A DNA stretch of 64,000 bases, taken from Ophioderma brevispina. Its lineage: Eukaryota > Echinodermata > Ophiuroidea > Amphilepidida > Ophiodermatidae. Every line of letters starts with the position of its first letter. The first letter of the stretch is position 1. The DNA lies in the NCBI GenBank assembly GCA_023653785.1, contig JAMKCH010035811.1, positions 51,435-115,434 of the forward strand. The letters run 5' to 3'. The notes under the pieces are model-generated. The model saw only the letters and a program-made list of their open reading frames with translations, was not told the origin of the DNA and ran no database searches. Positions 1 to 11,714 of the stretch are shown piece after piece. The translations under genes were made by a program, and so were the position numbers.

Positions 1-126
1 AACAGGGGTTTATGAATTCCCGCCAAAAGTGGCGACACTCCATAGCACAATGTAATTTTGATAAACTTGAGGCCATGTACATATTTTTTTTGTTTCGGTA
101 GTGCAGAAAAATGAACGATTCGACGT

Positions 127-695
127 TCTTAAAGTATATTGGCACATTTTTTGAAGAGCGCCACATTTTCAAAATTGATATTTTTGCACAGTTCTTGGTA
201 ATTGGTCTAGGAGGCAAACTAGACCTGCTAACGAGAATGCTAAAAAACGGTATTTATCACAAATACGGCGATTTTTGTATTAGAATTGTGACCGCAAGAT
301 TGGACTTAACGGCAGAGCTGGAATTGCTCCGTTTATGTCGGCCATGATGAAATAGTGCCACCCGAGTTCGAGAAATAACCTCTAACTGACATGCCCGACT
401 CTTAAACAACAACTAATTGATAAGCGTAGACACGTACCTGACGCTATTTCCCGCTATTTCCTTGGCAGGCCCTTTCCAGCGGCTTTGAATTTTATCTGGG
501 GATCCCCCGATAATCATTATTCTAGTAACAAAATTCCTTCGTTTTGTGACACATGGACATTTTCGATCTTAAAAAACCATTCCGGGTAAAGTTTTTACTA
601 GCCAGTTACCAATGCAACCGTGTAAAAATCCTCCAATTTTTTGAAAAATTGGGGGCGCCCTTTCACAAAAATGTGCTAATAGTGCTTTTAGGTCC
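127..695 (+). repeat. Foldback (long-TIR) element, copy 1
   Basis: A palindromic element about 570 bp long. The left arm starts near TTAAAGTATATTGGCACA, followed by GAAGAGCGCC and a TTTTTGCACAG stretch. The right arm is its imperfect reverse complement, running through GGGGGCGCCC and ATGTGCTAATA to CTTTTAGG. The pairing runs well over 100 bp into each side, to blocks containing GGGATCCC. A centre of about 200 bp is not palindromic. No transposase is present, so it is non-autonomous. Further copies lie near 5.56, 49.6, 54.2 and 63.1 kb, which shows it is a dispersed family. Possible TTAA target duplications overlap the ends and cannot be fixed by eye. Confidence 0.8.
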
Positions 696-1041
696 AACCG
701 CATAAACGAGTTTAAAACCGGTTATGCATTCGCATTGGTTCCTTGTACGCAGAATACTGGTAAACATTCTATGTTGAACTGTTGACACTGGGTGTTCTAT
801 TTATTGATGTGGCGTTCCCTTACCGTAAGAGTACATAAAGTTCTTCTGCAAACGATGTACATTTAAGGGACATAGTGTAAGCTATTAAAAAGGTATATAG
901 GTAAGAGATAGTACACTGTTTTACCAAATATATGTGCATCTTTGGATTGTTGTTGACGTGTTTCATATGTTTCACGGCTTACTTCTCTTCGTTCTTTATT
1001 TTCCTTTATTGTGGCGATACTTACGGAAAGACAACAAGGGA
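696..1041. other. AT-rich spacer, nothing recognised
   Basis: No coding, RNA or repeat signal could be supported between the first foldback element and the following MITE. Confidence 0.5.
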
Positions 1042-1385
1042 GTTTAAAATGATAGGAAGGAGATTTTTGGAGGATACAAATTTCTCTCAATTTGCACTTG
1101 TGATCGGTTGTATAGCATCTACCGAGATCGTTTCGAATGATCATGGGCTAACAAGTCAAAAGAAACCCAAAACTATTTTTTGAACTTGCGGGTTATCGTA
1201 ATCGTTATATAGACACATGCTTTTCATTTTCTGCCGTGTACGACAAAAAATACTAGTCATCATCTTATACATAAAGACAGCATAATCGTCTTATTCACTT
1301 CAGATGTGATCTAATACATTTGATAAATATTTCCAAACCTTAAAAAAACGGGTTCAAAAAATTGGGACACTTCTTTCTGAAAATG
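1042..1385 (+). repeat. MITE with TTTAAA..GGAGAT ends, copy 1
   Basis: This segment matches 60511-60881 over its whole length: the same order of blocks including TTTCTCTCAATTT, a TCATCATCTTAT..ACATAAAGAC block, and TTCACTTCAG.TGTGATCTAATACAT. In the better preserved 60.5-kb copy the ends are inverted repeats (CTTTAAAG..GGAGATTT against AAATCTCC..CTTTAAG). The last 40 bp resemble the end of the foldback family (AAATTGGG..C..CTTTCT). There is no coding potential. It is a non-autonomous DNA element. Confidence 0.65.
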
Positions 1386-2569
1386 TACTATAATTTTGAA
1401 GAATCGAGCGACACAGCTGACGATCCTGACAAGTAATTTATTTCAAATGTATATTCGGAAAAAGAGATTAAACCAAATTATTTTAATCGAAATGATTCAT
1501 CCTCAGGTAATGAAAGGTGAAGAAAAAAGTGACGGATGACATACATTATTAAACAGTCAATATATAAAAACAGCGGATCGTATCCATCCCGGGGGGCCAC
1601 TCAACTCTAATGATGTACACATGCGTGACAAAAAACGCGTGAAAAGGGGTGTTTTTAGTGTCTTGCGCGTCACGCGCGTCACGCGTTTAGGGTATCAAAA
1701 ACGCCGATTTCATGAAAAAGGGTAATTTTTAAATTTGGCTCAAACGCGTTTAGGGTACATTTCTTTTATTGTGTTTTGTACCTACTATCGCTTAACTGTC
1801 GCTCCTATTCTTCCGCATAATCCTACAACTAACTTCATCCTGTGAAAATTTTGTTTGCTTGGTGATATGAACTTTTTGAACGTCCGTGAAGCACCAATGC
1901 CATGAGTACATCGAATCCTGAAAATACAAAGAACCTCCCAGGCACCTATCGCATCATACTCGCAGTTTATGTGTGTCGCTAGTATTGACAGTGTTATTAA
2001 CGCTGCGCTGTAGCCAGGATCGTCAATGTAAGCGGTCACAATATGCATTTGAGACTCTTGCTGGTGATCGTGCTTGTACACAAAACAGCTTTGACAGCAT
2101 CAAAGTTTGTAAAGTGATGGAATGATAGACGTTCGGGCGGGCGTACGGGAGCAACGGAATACACCATTTGTTAGCTTGCAATGTTGTTCATCTTTATTTA
2201 CATAGATTGAAGTAGATGGACCACCTACACAAATCATTATAGCATAAGATAAAAAGGTATTTTAATTCAATTTAGTTTCGGCGGGGCCTGCCATGATGAA
2301 ACTAAGCTGCAAAATTCTGCACCATTATCTTATTTCATCAGGCATTTTAGTCCACGCCATGACCGCGTGTTTCGCGATGATTGTATAGCTTGTTATTTGA
2401 TTAGGCCTATACTTGGGAACGATGCGTTGGATTGCAAAGCATCATGAACATGATGAACTCGTTACGAATCTAAATTCGATGTCAAAAATCAGCGGAAATC
2501 CCAAGAATGCTCTTTGACAACATACACGATCTTTTTGCAACCCCCAAATCAAAGCCTATTGTTGACATT
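1386..2569. other. Spacer containing an ACGCGTTTAGGGT motif cluster
   Basis: No gene was recognised. Positions 1630-1760 contain a CpG-rich cluster of CACGCG/ACGCGT words, and the word CGCGTTTAGGGTA occurs twice about 75 bp apart. The core GTTTAGGG recurs in the array at 2.58-2.78 kb, which suggests related degenerate repeats. Confidence 0.5.
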
Positions 2570-2775
2570 CATGCAAAAACTTGTTTAGGGGGTCATATTT
2601 TAGACCATACTTGTTATGGGGTTGTAATTAGGACAAAACTTGTTTAGGGGGTAATTTTTTGGGGGAAGCGGTAAAAACTTGTTTAGGGGGTAAAATTTTT
2701 GGAGAAAGCGCGCTAAAAACTGTTTAGGGGGTAATTTTGCTCACAAAGAAAAACTTGTTTAGGGGGTGTTCGAAA
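2570..2775 (+). repeat. Interspersed array of AAACTTGTTTAGGGGGT
   Basis: A near-exact core AAACTTGTTTAGGGGGT occurs five times (near 2577, 2636, 2675, 2717 and 2752), plus a weaker copy (CTTGTTATGGGGT) near 2609. Each core is followed by a different AT-rich stretch, and spacing varies from about 30 to 42 bp. The core is far better conserved than the spacers, unlike ordinary slippage satellite. No protein is encoded. Function is unknown; it may be the subterminal region of a DNA transposon. Confidence 0.75.
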
Positions 2776-5556
2776 AACAATTGGTCATAACAAATGGGTA
2801 CAGCTTTCATATCTGAGGGCCCCCCCCCCCCCCCCGTGGTATCCATAGTCCATAACAGTAGATATATCCACAACGAATTAGGTTATTATATGTCCATGGA
2901 AGTGCTATTTGTGGCATCAAATTCTCCAACTTAATATATCTTTAGTCTTGAGGTAATATATGAGGTCTTTAGACACACAGCAGGGATCTTTGGGATGTCT
3001 CCCCTATGTAATGATGGAGTAATAATTAAAGCTGCGATTTACTGCCAATATACGGAACATAAGTGTGTCGAGTATTGCGAAAACTAATTCTCTATAAGGG
3101 TGTGTATTCTAGGACACGTAATTTGCTTAACTTGGAGTAAAAGGGGTGTGAACAATGGATAGCTACGTCATGTAAATAAAATGCTTAAGAACAGTACCAT
3201 GACACACAGCTGTATTTTTTATAGTGTAAGTAGGGCAAGACATTCGCAACCATGTGAGCAATATACCAATTGATATAAACCTTATGCTGGATGCTGCAGT
3301 GTAAACACTTTCAAATCTAAAATCATATATTACACCTATGCAGTGCGATGAATTCGCCTCGAGAATGAAATGAACACGGGGAATTTGGTGGGTTGTAATG
3401 CTATTTGTGTTTGCAACATCTAAGTTAATAACATAGGCACGACAGATAACCTGTGCTCCTGGGTAGAGTAGTTTATGTCTTTGACAAAAAAAGGGGCGTT
3501 CATTAGTGTCTTGGCTGATTGAGTATTTTACTAGAAGAAAATGAACAGAATTAGGAGCTTAGTAGCCCATAAGACGCCACAATACTTTAGCTTATAGCAA
3601 GAGCAACGTCCAACAATTGATACCGTCGTGTCACGTGATCCAACGGATGCGATGATTTAACGGCGCGCAAAAAAGGTCTGCTTTTTATGTAATGCTTTTT
3701 AAACTTGCACCATACATCGCTGTGCAAATGTCTAAATTACTCAGTTGAAATATAATTAAAACTTTAACATACCTATTTGCGATTTAACCCTGTAGTTACT
3801 AAGGCCTTTTTGTAACACGGTTTACCAGGGGGGTACCACGGCTTTTACCAAGGGGGGGAGTTACCACCCACTGCGAGAATTGGTTATAAACCACCCAATG
3901 CTTATAATTTTGATTACCAGTGGATCAGCTATGGTCCTCCTCTTTCATACCAAAATAAATACCAACATACCTAGTATGGCGTCACAATGACGTCCTCAGT
4001 CCGCGAGTCGGCAAAATTTGCATTTTCCCAGAAATAGGGCGAAAATCAATTTTGCGCTAAAAACGTAGGGATATAAGATTTCATGCGGTTTTCAGCTCTA
4101 GATAATGGCAAATGGCTAGTTTGGCATAACAATACGAGTTTTAGACCATACTGTGCATAATTTTTCAAAAATGCACATTAAAATATCCTTGGGTGCAACA
4201 CCCCCCCCCCCCCAGTAGTACCTTTCGACGGCTACCCTAAACCCCCGGTGAAGGTGCTACCTCACATTTTTCGCTAAAATGATCGGAAAGAGTGAGAGAA
4301 CGATTACCTAGAAGGTTTTAACGCAAGCTTTTGACATTTAGCGCACCGGAGCGAAGCCCCCCCCCCCCCCCCTTGCGTACGACGAGGGTTAATATGGAGT
4401 ACAAAATAAAAGGCAATTTTAAGAGGATGGCTCGATTTATAGTATATAAAGTTTTCATCTTGATAGAATGGCCTTTACCACAAAACCCGTTTGGCGACGA
4501 TATTTCCCTTTGATGAGAGCTAAAAACTGTGATTTTGTAATTTGTTTAAATTGTTTTCAAACTCGTGGAAGAGATTTCAGTAAAAAAAAAAAGGTCTTTT
4601 CTTATGTCATTTTTTTTCCATGCCAGTATGTACCTTTAAAGATACATTTTTGGCCTAATTATCACCAAAGGTCACATACCACTGTGTAAAAGAGTCATAG
4701 TGCCCCTGGCCGATGACCGCTTCCTTGACATGTGAGACAATAAAGGAATATAGGCGACCATTAGGTGTACATGCCAGGCAAGGAGTCCCGTTTGGATGTC
4801 CGACAACTGGGTGTGGCTTTAACCGAGTCCGATGTACACGCCGATCATTTTTGACATTTTATGAATTGAATTGCTTGTCATGTGTTCATGAATGTTTAAT
4901 TGTATTCTTTAATTCAGTGGACTAATTTCTTCGAGGCTTGAGTTAACCATCTTCAATAATGTTTGCAAAAAATCGACTTAAAGAATCGAAATATCTTCTG
5001 TTTAACAATGCTGAACACATCGTGTCAAGATAGTGACACAACATGCTTACATATGTTAGAATATATGCAGATACTGAGTATAATCTAGAAGTTAATGGCA
5101 TAATTTGTAATGAACGTACGAATGAGAAATTAATCAATAAGATCGCAACCAACTGAACTATTCCTTTGCACACGAATTTTTGGAATTAAGCTTGTGTACT
5201 AGACTGTGTTTTAAAGAGAACACTGGAACATTTGAAGAATAGTCGCGCCCTCAAGATTGATTTTTTTTTTTCAAAGTGATATTTTTGCATGGTTGTAAGC
5301 TTTTGAATACATTAGCCCTCACCTGGAATGATTAAGCCCAAAATCAGCGTGGTAGGGGTAAAAACAGGAATCATTTTATTAATTATGACATCCCGGCGAA
5401 AATAATTCACCAGACGACGCTCGAAATGGTGTTTAACACAAGAAAACACACGTTGGGTTGATTTCCCGGATGCACCTTGTTTGACCGGTCTGTAACATTT
5501 GGGTTTTTTTTCTTAGGAGATATGATATTCGTGCAATAGACACGTTTTCTTGATAA
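2776..5556. other. Non-coding stretch with poly-C tracts
   Basis: No gene could be supported. Long C homopolymers lie at 2820-2835, 4201-4213 and 4357-4372, and short GGGGGG/TACCAC words at 3830-3870. A solo end resembling the foldback arm (GAAGAATAGTCGCGCCCTC followed by a T-run and TTTTTGCA) lies near 5228-5290. The short ORFs in this stretch have no recognisable composition or motif. Confidence 0.5.
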
Positions 5557-6127
5557 TTTAAAACGCAATAATGGCCACATTTTTTGAAGAGCGACCCCAA
5601 TTTTCAAAAGTTTGATATTATTGCCCACAGTTACGTGGTAATTGTCTAGGAAACAAGTACCTGCGAACGAGAATGCTAAGAAAGCGTATAAGAAATGCGT
5701 TTTTATCATAACATAAGCGATTTGTAATAGAATTGGGGGGGATCCCAGATTGGACTTAACGGCCAGAGCTGGAAATGCTTACGTTTAGGTCCTACATGAT
5801 GAAATAGTGCCACCTCGAGACGATAACCTCTAACTTGACTAGCATGACAATAGAAAAACAACTAATAGAGAGCGTAGACACGTACGTGGCGCTATTTTCC
5901 AGTTATTTCACATTGGAGGCCGTTTCCAGCGCTTGAATTAGTATCGGGGATCCCGATAATAATTATGCTAATTACCAAAAATTCCTTCGTTTGTGACACA
6001 CAGACATTTTCGCGCCATTCACAGGTTATAGTTTATAGCCAGTACCATATGCCAAACCCGTGTAAAAATCTCATTTTTTTTAAAAAATTGGGGGAGCTCT
6101 TCAAAAATGTGCTAATATGCTTTTAAG
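5557..6127 (+). repeat. Foldback element, copy 2
   Basis: Same structure and orientation as the copy at 127-695. The left arm contains TTTTTTGAAGAGCGAC; the centre contains AACCTCTAAC, GTAGACACGTACGTGGCGCT and GGGGATCCCGATAAT; the right arm ends AAAATGTGCTAATATGC. It differs from copy 1 by scattered substitutions and single-base indels, as expected for an old non-autonomous family. Confidence 0.8.
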
Positions 6128-7089
6128 TACGATTAAATTTGAAAGTCAACCTACAAATTACCTGGATTGTCTTAAGCGTCTGTATGAGTGCCACTTCTGT
6201 TTGGGTATTGTATTTTTATGTGTAAAATATATCTCTATTCTTCCAATGGCACTTGCATTAATTTGCGAAGCAAATTGAAGACATTCATATTTTGTGAAAA
6301 TGTGCCTCGTCCACCCACTTTACTTAAAGGCACTACGTGATTGCTGAAATCATAAAATCAAAAAAATCATCACAAATCAGATTTTGTTACAGTCGGAATA
6401 AGTACGGGTTACCCTAACATACCCTGCAAATGATTAGACAAGAGAACCAACCTAATAAGCACAATCGGGAGATATTCTAGTCAGTACTGTCCAACGGACA
6501 CTTACTACAACACGTAAAGAAGAGGAGAGTCATATCTTGAAGACCGACGTTTTCTTCCTTTTCTGGCAATTCTTCACTTGGAAAAAGGAACTTATGAGAA
6601 TTATACGGACTTATCCTGCGATTTTATGAATTTCATGCAAATTTCAAATATTTTGACTCTTTCGGGTAAATCACTGATAGTGTCTTTAATCAAAATTGAA
6701 ATTTTGCTATTCAAGGAAAGTTCGGTTCTTCATTACCCCTTTAAAAAAATTGGCCTGGAAAATCTGTTGATGTTTTGACATTTAGCTTGCCACACAGGCC
6801 CCTATACGTTGTCGACATCCAAGATCAGTTTATACATACCTTCCAATGGGCCAATTTGGTACACAATTTTGTTTCTCACTATTAACTAAAAATCTTAATC
6901 GGATGTTTGGGTGCAAGGCTTTTACGCGATGGAGAAAACATCTTTTGAAAAATCGTAAATGAAACTGGTTGATGTAATAGAGAATAAGCGTAAATTTATA
7001 AATATGAACTGTTATTATTTTACATTACGTAGATTCTTCGGCATCACATGATAAAAAAGCACACTTTTGAAATGGAACTGGCAATCCAA
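6128..7089. other. AT-rich spacer, nothing recognised
   Basis: No coding region or repeat structure could be supported. A single TTAAAGGCACTACGTGAT word near 6326 resembles the ends of several MITEs in the window, but no partner end was found. Confidence 0.4.
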
Positions 7090-7637
7090 TTAAAGGGATT
7101 AGCAGAGATAATGCGAGAGAATCGACAAATGTGGAAATGCATTTTTTAAACTTATAAATCAGAGATAAGTGTGTCAATTCCATATAACTGCTTTAATGTA
7201 GAAACAAACCACCAAATAGTGAAATAAATGAAGTATTTGAGGAAATTTTGTCATATCATCTCCCGCAAATAGACTTACAGCGACGGCGTCTCAAAATCTG
7301 CACTAAATAGCTGATTGTGGTTTACACCAGAAAAAAATAAACAAAGATCAATAATGTTTGTGTTTGAGGTCAAACTGTATTGATCATGGTGCACAATATC
7401 ACGCTGAAAATCGTAGATATTCATTGGGAAAGGCTTTTTTGATAGCTTTTGATCTCAAGTCGGCATTTTGATACGCACGTATAGAAATTACAGAATCAGA
7501 TAAAAAGTACTGCCTTGTCTTTAATACACGGATTTCAAGCCAACCACTTGCAGTTTATGTTCGCATATCCATGCCAGTAAAAACAATGATTTGTTCGATA
7601 TTTCGGGTTAGTTGCTAATCGCTGCTAATCCCTTTAA
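7090..7637. repeat. MITE with perfect 16-bp TTAAAGGGATTAGCAG ends
   Basis: TTAAAGGGATTAGCAG at 7090-7105 is repeated exactly as its reverse complement at 7622-7637. The 16 of 16 match, 548 bp apart, is unlikely by chance in AT-rich DNA. The element has no ORF and is non-autonomous. The outermost TTAA could be a piggyBac-type target duplication or part of the inverted repeat; the sequence alone does not decide. Confidence 0.6.
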
Positions 7638-7842
7638 CAGTTTTGCGGGGATCTTTAATTTAATGCCGCATGCTATACACTGGTAAAATGATTCAATTTC
7701 ACTTTCAATGATAGAGACATTCTAAAATTGGTTACCTTACAGCCAGCAGGTTTTTCAATTGACGCGGCTTTTAAAAGGAATATACATGAAAAAATAAGGT
7801 ATTACAGGTCCACCCGCGTCGCCGGTAAGTTATAATGTAATG

Positions 7843-7938
7843 TGATCAAAGTTCACAGTGTATTGTCTAGTTATTCAGGGGTTGAATCCGTAGTTTTGAG
7901 GGTGGTTTTGGCCTTGGTCAATGGTCGACCCCGTAACA
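7843..7938 (+). repeat. Truncated 5' LTR (U5 end only)
   Basis: About 95 bp match the last part of the 3' LTR (14147-14233): TTCACAGTG.ATTGTCTAG, TTATTCAGGGG, TTGGCCTTGGTCAA, ending ..CCGTAACA. Upstream of 7843 the similarity stops, so about 980 bp of LTR, including U3 and the TATA box, are missing. The element therefore cannot drive its own transcription. Confidence 0.75.
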
Positions 7939-7941
7939 AAA

Positions 7942-7963
7942 TTGGGGCTCGACGTCCGGGAAA
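7942..7963 (+). other. Primer-binding site, tRNA-Pro-like
   Basis: Three bases after the LTR end the sequence reads TTGGGGCTCGACGTCCGGG. This closely resembles a tRNA-Pro-complementary primer-binding site (TGGGGGCTCGTCCGGGAT), with a two-base interruption. Its position directly after the LTR terminal CA supports the assignment; the tRNA species is an inference. Confidence 0.6.
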
Positions 7964-8075
7964 TTACACTGTAAAAAAATACAGTTAAACTAGTGAAAAC
8001 AATTCTTGTTTGTGTGTTTAACTTTGAGATCGGTGCTTATACATTGTTATTTGTGACAGAAGTGTTTAATACAAG

Positions 8076-9640
8076 ATGGTGCGTTTAACGCAAGAAGAGT
8101 TTGTTCAAGATGTTACGTGGGAGACGTGTGATGTGCTCAAAACCGCCGGACTTAATGGATTTGGTCAAGTATTATGGGATGGAAGGTAGGCATTCCATGA
8201 GTGTGGGGTGAAAAAAACAGTTAATGAAAAATCAGTTGATAACCCACTTGTGAAGAGATTTGTTTAATGAGGGATGTTGAAAAAAAATAGTGGAAATCAG
8301 GAAGAGTCAGATAGTGCTTTGAAAATGAAACCAGATGGAAATGCACAAATGCAAATATAATATGGCCACCCAAATTACAAATGCAAGAGAAAGAAAGACT
8401 AGATAGGTTAGAAAAGGAAGAAGAAAAGGAAAGGCAAGCAAATTACAATTAGAGAAGGAAAAACTTGGGAATTAGAAAAGGCACTAAAACAACAGGAACT
8501 AGATTGCCAAATTGCAATGGAACAAAAAGAAAAAGATGGACAGATTAAAATTGGAACAGAAAGAAAAAGAAGATAGGTTACAAAATGGAAAGAATGAAGT
8601 TGGCAGACGACATTGAAGCCAAACACAAAATTAAGAACAAGAAAAGTTAGAAAGGGAACATCAGGCTCCTCACACTCAGGGTTTGATGCACTAGGAAGAT
8701 CAAATTGGTTCCAACATTAGGGAAACAGAAGTTGGCAAGTATTTTTTGCACTTCGAGAAGATTGCCGAAAGTTATTGAAGTGGCTAAAGAGCAATGGGAC
8801 AAATTGCTTCAGAATGTGTTTATGGGAAAGCTAGAGAGATCTACTTCATTCCCCCACCTATCAATTGATCAGGCGGTGATTATGAAGTATAGTAGAGCAG
8901 TCTATTCTTAAGGACTATGAGTTAGTGCTGAGGCGTATAGGCAAAATTTCGGAGTGCGAAAAAACTTTGAGTGCAAACTCATGTCGGTTGCTAGAGTCAG
9001 GACAAAGTTTGGATAGGTGGCTTCCAAGGAAGTGAAACAAGCCTTCAATCAACTTAGGCAGGTGGTTTTAATGAGCGTTCAACAGTGCATTCTTGCCGAT
9101 ATTAAAACTCATTTGGATTGAACGCGATATCAACGATTTGAACAGGACAGCAAGCAACAATAGCAGATGATTACGGCCCTCACACTAAGTTGAGAGTTCA
9201 GCAATAGTACGGGTGGACCTAGGTAAGTAAAGTCAGAAATTACAAGAGCTTAATTCAAATAGGCCTTACCAGAGAAGATCTTACAAAGTCATGGTACTAT
9301 TTTAAAGTAAGGGACAGCATCAGGTTCCTCAAGTCAGGGGAATAAGGGTCCTTCTAGATACCAAACCAAAGTCAGGGAATGGTTTAAGTACAGAGAAACT
9401 TGCACATATTGCAAGGTAGGTCATGTTATGGCAAGCTGTTGGAAGGAGTTGATGGGAAAAGAAAGATGGCCATGAAAGCAGAAGTCTGCCCCCACAGGGT
9501 TGGTGCTGTGTCCCTTAGACAAACAGTTAGTTCCCAGGCATTAAGACAGAAATTGAAAGATGTTGAGTTGAGAAAGTTAGGGAAGACTTTGAACCATTGG
9601 GTTTTGGAGGTTTCAGTGTCGCGTGATGGTGACAAAACGT
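8076..9640 (+). pseudogene. gag of Gmr1-type element, frame-shifted
   Basis: The likely start is the ATG at 8076, opening with residues MVRLTQEEFVQDVTWETCDV and lying about 110 bp after the primer-binding site. From about 8380 to 8650 the DNA codes for a lysine/glutamate-rich segment typical of a coiled-coil part of gag. Near 9391-9440 a zinc knuckle reads CTYCKVGHVMASC, close to CX2CX4HX4C but one residue short, probably through a lost codon. Several frame changes separate these parts, so no intact protein exists. In the family this protein forms the particle and binds the RNA. The extent of the end is approximate. Confidence 0.7.
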
Positions 9641-9654
9641 GATCCAAAACCTAT

Positions 9655-9935
9655 AAGATCATGCGTGACACATGTTGTGCCCAGTCAGTAATTTTGGAGG
9701 GGTCATTGCCCTTTAATGAGTTAGTGCAACAGGTGAGAATGATTTGATCCAAAAAAAGGTATAGGTATGGTATTATTAGTGTCCCTCTTCCAAGAGTGAA
9801 TTTGAAGTCCGATTTGGTCTCAGGTACAGTCATAGTTGGAGTAAGGCCTGAACCTCCAGTCAAAAGGTGTTTGTTTCAATGTTGATTAGGGAAATGATTT
9901 GGCAGGCGGGAAGTACATCCCGAACCAATTACCCA
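9655..9935 (+). pseudogene. Retroviral-type aspartic protease of Gmr1-type element
   Basis: The active-site region reads MRDTCCAQSVILEGSLPF. Gypsy proteases have D-T/S-G at this point, so the glycine is replaced by cysteine here and the copy would be inactive even with the frame intact. About 40 codons later LPRVNLKSDLVSGTVIVGVR matches the block found after the protease in many invertebrate gypsy elements, followed by a GNDLAGGK-like stretch after one frame change. It lies directly after the gag zinc knuckle. Confidence 0.75.
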
Positions 9936-10329
9936 CAATCCCTGCACAGAAAATGATAGTGATGAGAGGAATAGTGCAGTTTATCCACCCTGTGCAGGTT
10001 ATAGGCGTATGGTAGGAAGGATAGGAAAGCATGCTTGAAGCAATAGTGATAGGAAGGAGGAAGCCCTTGTCCCAAATTTAGATTTAGGGGACACGTTCAT
10101 GGCAAAATAGATGAACCAGGTCAACTTCCCTATTCAGGGGAGACGTTCTCCAAACAAGAGTCCCAGGCTCTGAGAAGGTGCCATAGTGGGGAATAATGAT
10201 GATGATCCCTTAAGATACCAATGTTAGTTCTTGAACAGGAGAATGATCCTGCACTCAAGAGTTTTAGTCAAAGGGCAGTAACCCTGCAGGAGTCTGAGGA
10301 TTTTCCTGGGTGTTTTTACAAACACATTG

Positions 10330-11430
10330 GTGTGCTGATGAGGAATGGAGGCCACCTGATGCTCGGGCAAAGGAGGTGGAAAGTGGGCATCAGGTAGTTG
10401 TCCAAAAGGTGTATCATAGGGATGTCATCAGCATGCCATGATAGTCCCAAGGACAGGACATTTAGGAGTCAAGAAGACACATGATAGGATTTTGACCCAC
10501 TTTTGGGCCTACACTTCGAAAGGATGTCTCTGAATACTGTAGATCTGGTCATACTTGTCAAGTCGTTGGCAAACTAATCAGAAATTCCCGCCCGCTCCTC
10601 TGAAACCGAGACCGGCGTTCGGAGAGCCATTAGTAGGCGTTCATAGTTGACTGTGTGGGACCTCTCCCTAGGACTAATGTCGGGTGAAAGCAATACCATG
10701 GAGCTATCATGGTGCCTCTACCAGGTTGCCTGATGAAGCCATACCCTTGAGGGAAAAGGAGCAAAAACCGAGTTCGTAGTGAAGTCTTTGACCAAGTTTT
10801 TCACTTCTTGTAGGCCTACCTAAAGTCAATTCAGTCAGATAGGGCTCAAATTTTACATTTGGCCATTTCAGCAAGTGATTGTATGAGGTTAGGGGTAGAA
10901 CAGTATCTGTCCAGTGCCTACCATTGCAGAGTCCCAAGGAGTTTAGAGAGATTCACCAAATCTGAAGAATATGATTAGGACTTACTGTTTGGAATTTGAG
11001 AAAGGACTGGGGATGAGGAGTTCACCTGTTTATTGTTGCTGCAAGGGGAAGCAGTCAGGAAGCCTAGGTGCAGTCCTTTTGAGTTAGTTTTTGGGCCTAC
11101 AGTTCGCGGTCCTGAAATTCCTAAAAGAGAAATGGCTGAATGCTGAAACTGACACCAACCTTTTGGACGATGTTTCCAAATTTTAAGTATAGGCTCCAAT
11201 AGGGCAAATGAAATGCAGGGAGCAATTGAAGCAAGATCCAAGCCAAAATGAAGAAGTGGTATGACAAGTGCCAAGAGTGGGGTCGTTAGGCCCAGGAGAC
11301 CAAGTGTAGTCTTGTTTTCCCAATCCTGAAATCCAGATTGCAGGCCAGTACATGGTCCCCTATACAAGTAGAGCACAAGTAAATGAAAGTTGACTTACTA
11401 GTCAAAACGCCAGATAGGCGTAAGAGTAGG
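10330..11430 (+). pseudogene. Integrase of Gmr1-type element, lying before RT
   Basis: Shifting between frames, the region shows a zinc-binding part (TGHLGVKKTHDRILTHF, then CHTCQVVGK), a core start with the first catalytic aspartate (FIVDCVGPLPRT near 10640), and a C-terminal part near 11090-11370: FGPTVRGP, a KKWYDK block, a PGDQV-type word and YMVPYT. These match the HHCC, DDE and GPY/F-like modules of gypsy integrases. Other catalytic residues could not be placed. The domain sits 300-1300 bp upstream of RT, the reverse of the usual gypsy order. It inserts the cDNA into the genome in active relatives. Confidence 0.8.
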
Positions 11431-11714
11431 CCAATTGTGCATGTAAAAATTGTGAAGGGTATGTAGGTAGAAATGATGATGGCAGTGCAAAACCAGTGCG
11501 CTCTGTAAGTCTTGCTGAGGAAAGTGCACATGATGAAATCATGAATCTGAAGTTGTAAATAATGCAAACAACGATGACAAAGCAGCTGACTATCCAATAC
11601 CAATCAAGTTGCAAATTCAGATGTTGTCAAGAATTTGGCTACAAACACTAGGCCATCTTCAGAAAATAACACAGTGTGAAATCAAGCGTTGATTTCATGA
11701 GTTGAGGATTATTT

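Noticed and set aside
1680..2775. TTTAGGG words as telomere-type repeats
   Set aside because: They are not tandem heptamers; the core is longer and embedded in different spacers, and the animal telomere unit is TTAGGG.
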